Source of the DNA: an uncultured Opitutia bacterium
GTDB taxonomy: Bacteria > Verrucomicrobiota > Verrucomicrobiia > Opitutales > Opitutaceae
DNA length: 52,374 nucleotides
NCBI GenBank assembly: GCA_903839035.1
Contig: CAIMAQ010000097.1
Span: forward strand, 1-52,374
Direction of reading: 5' to 3'
Shown: positions 50,842-52,374 of the stretch, one piece after another
Layout of the letters: every line of letters begins with the position of its first letter
Position numbering within the stretch: position 1 is the first letter of the stretch
Position numbers and translations under genes: made by a program
The notes under the pieces: model-generated
The model's input: only the letters and a program-made list of their open reading frames with translations
What the model was told of the DNA's origin: nothing
The model's database searches: none

Positions 50842-51795
50842 TCACTCCTTCGTCTCCAAAATCTCCTTCACAAAATACCGCTGGCGCGCGCGAACGACCT
50901 GGTAGGTGCGGCCGACGTATTCGCCAATGATGCCAATGCCGACCATCGCCACGCTCAGCAGGAAGATCACGATCGCCAGCAGCGTGAACACGCCAAAGGT
51001 CTCCCGGTCCAGGTTGTAGACAAAGCGGCGGACCAGCAGCAGGATCACGAGCGCGAAGCTGCCCAGCGAGGTCAGGCCGGCGAACATCGTGAAATACTGC
51101 AGTGGCGCGAGGGAGAAGCCGGTGATCAGATCGAAGTTCAGGCGGATCAGCGCGTAGAACGAGTAGTTCGAGACGCCCGCGTGACGCTCCTCGTGCTTCA
51201 CGCCGACCTCGGCCGGATTACTCGCGAAGCTGTACGCCAGCGCGGGAATGAAGGTGTTGATCGCCCCGCTCCGCACAATGGCGTCAATCACCTGCCGCGA
51301 ATACGCGCGGAGCATGCAGCCCTGGTCCGTCATCTCGATGCTGGTCGTCTTTTCGCGGACGAAATTGATGAGCTTCGACGCGTACGTGCGGAAGAACGAG
51401 TCCTGTCGGTTCAGCCGGTAGCCGCCCACGTAGTCATGGCCGGCGGCAATCTTCTCGAGCAGCTTGGGAATTTCCTCGGGCGGGTTCTGCAGGTCGGCGT
51501 CGAGCGTGATGATCACGTCGCCGCGCACCCGCTCAAACGCCGCCATGATCGCCATGTGCTGGCCGTAGTTGGCGTTGAAATCGATCACGCGGGTCACATC
51601 CGGCCGCGCGGCATACTGCGCCTTCAGCAGCTCGATCGAACGGTCGTGCGAGCCGTCGTTGGTAAAGATGATCTCGTACTTGCGGCCGAGTCCGTCGAGC
51701 ACCGGGTAGAGCCGGGTGAAGAGCGTCGGCAGGTTCAGCTCCTCGTTGTAAACCGGGATGACAACCGAGAGCGGGAGATTCGGCGCGATGCTCAT
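50842..51795 (-). CDS. arnC: ArnC: undecaprenyl-phosphate 4-deoxy-4-formamido-L-arabinose transferase
   Basis: 317 residues, family 2 glycosyltransferase. VVIPVYNEELNLPTLFTRLY, FTNDGSHDRSIELLKAQ and ITLDADLQNPPEEIPKLLE (DAD and DLQNPPEE motifs) form the catalytic domain. Two C-terminal TM helices follow (at about 230-255 and 265-290), with ending SVAMVGIGIIGEYVGRTYQV. It moves formyl-Ara4N to undecaprenyl phosphate. Its start overlaps the arnB stop by four bases (ATGA). Confidence 0.93.
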   Translation of the reverse strand: MSIAPNLPLSVVIPVYNEELNLPTLFTRLYPVLDGLGRKYEIIFTNDGSHDRSIELLKAQYAARPDVTRVIDFNANYGQHMAIMAAFERVRGDVIITLDADLQNPPEEIPKLLEKIAAGHDYVGGYRLNRQDSFFRTYASKLINFVREKTTSIEMTDQGCMLRAYSRQVIDAIVRSGAINTFIPALAYSFASNPAEVGVKHEERHAGVSNYSFYALIRLNFDLITGFSLAPLQYFTMFAGLTSLGSFALVILLLVRRFVYNLDRETFGVFTLLAIVIFLLSVAMVGIGIIGEYVGRTYQVVRARQRYFVKEILETKE

Positions 51796-52373
51796 GATTT
51801 TTGGTGGGCCCGGAGGATGCCCGTCAGGGTCTCGACCACGCGGACGACATCGGCGCGGGTCATGGCGGGGAAGAGCGGGATCGTCAGGATGTTCCGGCCG
51901 GCGTATTCCGCGAGCGGATAGTCGCCGTCCTTCCAGCCCAGCCGGCGGTACAGCGCAAAGAGATGGATCACCGGGTAATGCACCTGGCAGCCGATGCCGG
52001 CGGCCTGCAGCTGCGTCATCACCTCGGCCCGCTTGATCGTCAGTTTCTCCTCGGGCAGCACGACCTGGAACATGTGCCAGTTGGTCGTCGTGAAGTCCGC
52101 CACGGGCAGCCCGAGCCCGAGCGCGCGGTTGGCCGGCGTGTTCAGCAGCTCAAAATAAATTTTCACCAGCTCGGCCCGCTTGGCGTTGAACGCATCAAGG
52201 TGCGGCAGCTGGCCGAGCCCCACCCGGGCCGCCACGTCGGTCAGGTTGAATTTTCCACCGACCAGCTCGACTTCCATGCCGTCTTGGCCGGTGCGCACCA
52301 CGCCCTGCAGGCGGTACTGTTCCGCCAGCTTCGCCTCGCGCTCGTCATTCATCACCAGGCAGCCGCCTTCGAT
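51792..52373 (-). CDS. arnB: ArnB: UDP-4-amino-4-deoxy-L-arabinose aminotransferase, C-terminal part
   Basis: Open to the right edge on the minus strand, so the N-terminal half with the PLP lysine is outside the window. The visible 193 residues match the DegT/DnrJ/EryC1 aminotransferase family: GGKFNLTDVAARVGLGQLPH, FNAKRAELVKIYFELL, TTNWHMFQVVLPEEKLTIKR and YPLAEYAGRNILTIPLFPAM. It forms UDP-L-Ara4N. Overlap with arnC by four bases. It is assigned by the family pattern and by the arn neighbours. Confidence 0.9.
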   Translation of the reverse strand: MEGGCLVMNDEREAKLAEQYRLQGVVRTGQDGMEVELVGGKFNLTDVAARVGLGQLPHLDAFNAKRAELVKIYFELLNTPANRALGLGLPVADFTTTNWHMFQVVLPEEKLTIKRAEVMTQLQAAGIGCQVHYPVIHLFALYRRLGWKDGDYPLAEYAGRNILTIPLFPAMTRADVVRVVETLTGILRAHQKS

Positions 52374-52374
52374 C

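Noticed and set aside
47487..52374. Insertion sequence or genomic island around the arn genes
   Set aside because: No transposase, integrase, target-site duplication or tRNA boundary was found; base composition looks like the rest of the window.

Overview
The window is GC-rich and gene-dense (54 intact or edge-truncated protein genes plus two remnants) and reads as a chromosomal piece of a Gram-negative member of the Verrucomicrobiota, most likely Opitutaceae (Opitutus/Lacunisphaera-like). This placement is an inference from base composition, from LPS genes (arn genes, LptF/G-type permease) beside RND pumps, from the long two-part YidC, from the divergent L34 protein, and from the style of the intergenic repeats. 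No rRNA, tRNA, CRISPR array, integrase or transposase was seen.

Layout. 1-5.4 kb: housekeeping genes (VOC protein tail, CinA-C, exonuclease III, a trans-sulfuration type PLP enzyme, DUF167, a polytopic membrane protein, a YcfL-like lipoprotein). 5.5-10.3 kb: a MarR-controlled RND efflux operon read leftward, with a perfect 14-bp palindrome just upstream of marR. 10.4-21.3 kb: glycerol kinase, three related Sel1/coiled-coil/LysM envelope proteins, a PAP2 acid phosphatase, a cyclophilin, an M20 amidohydrolase, a prepilin, a SnoaL-like protein and an FKBP. 21.3-21.8 kb: 486 bp of repeats and a gene remnant. 21.8-26.1 kb: GH20 hexosaminidase, a YgjP-type metallopeptidase, a phosphoesterase and a Y-family polymerase. 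26.2-29.8 kb: rpmH-rnpA-yidD-yidC followed by yebC. 29.9-33.5 kb: metX-metW and a class V aminotransferase/desulfurase. 33.6-41.3 kb: an ArsR-controlled block with an RND pump, rhodanese, three DUF2892 proteins, a YeiH-type permease and a haem-binding DUF3365 protein; it looks like a sulfur or redox stress locus. 41.5-44.9 kb: a leftward fdhD-TPR-rhomboid-like-prmB operon. 45.1-47.5 kb: a frameshifted radical-SAM remnant, an SRAP (YedK) protein and an LptF/G permease. 47.6-52.4 kb: a leftward arnB-arnC-arnA(formyltransferase)-arnA(dehydrogenase)-arnD set for lipid A aminoarabinose modification, with ArnA split into two genes.

The most unusual signal is non-coding. At least ten gaps hold elements built on one plan but with unrelated sequences: tandem 7-, 8-, 9- or 10-base units in which some positions are fixed and others vary, often as two facing arms around a 13-36 base centre. 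Three of the four gaps in the arn region, plus the convergent gap at its end, carry such elements. Two 91-bp copies flank the arnA formyltransferase gene, and one element supplies the last codons and stop of arnD. Separate from these are a 29-bp perfect or near-perfect palindrome present twice (31868 and 41344) and several REP/REPIN-like hairpins, some including a stop codon.
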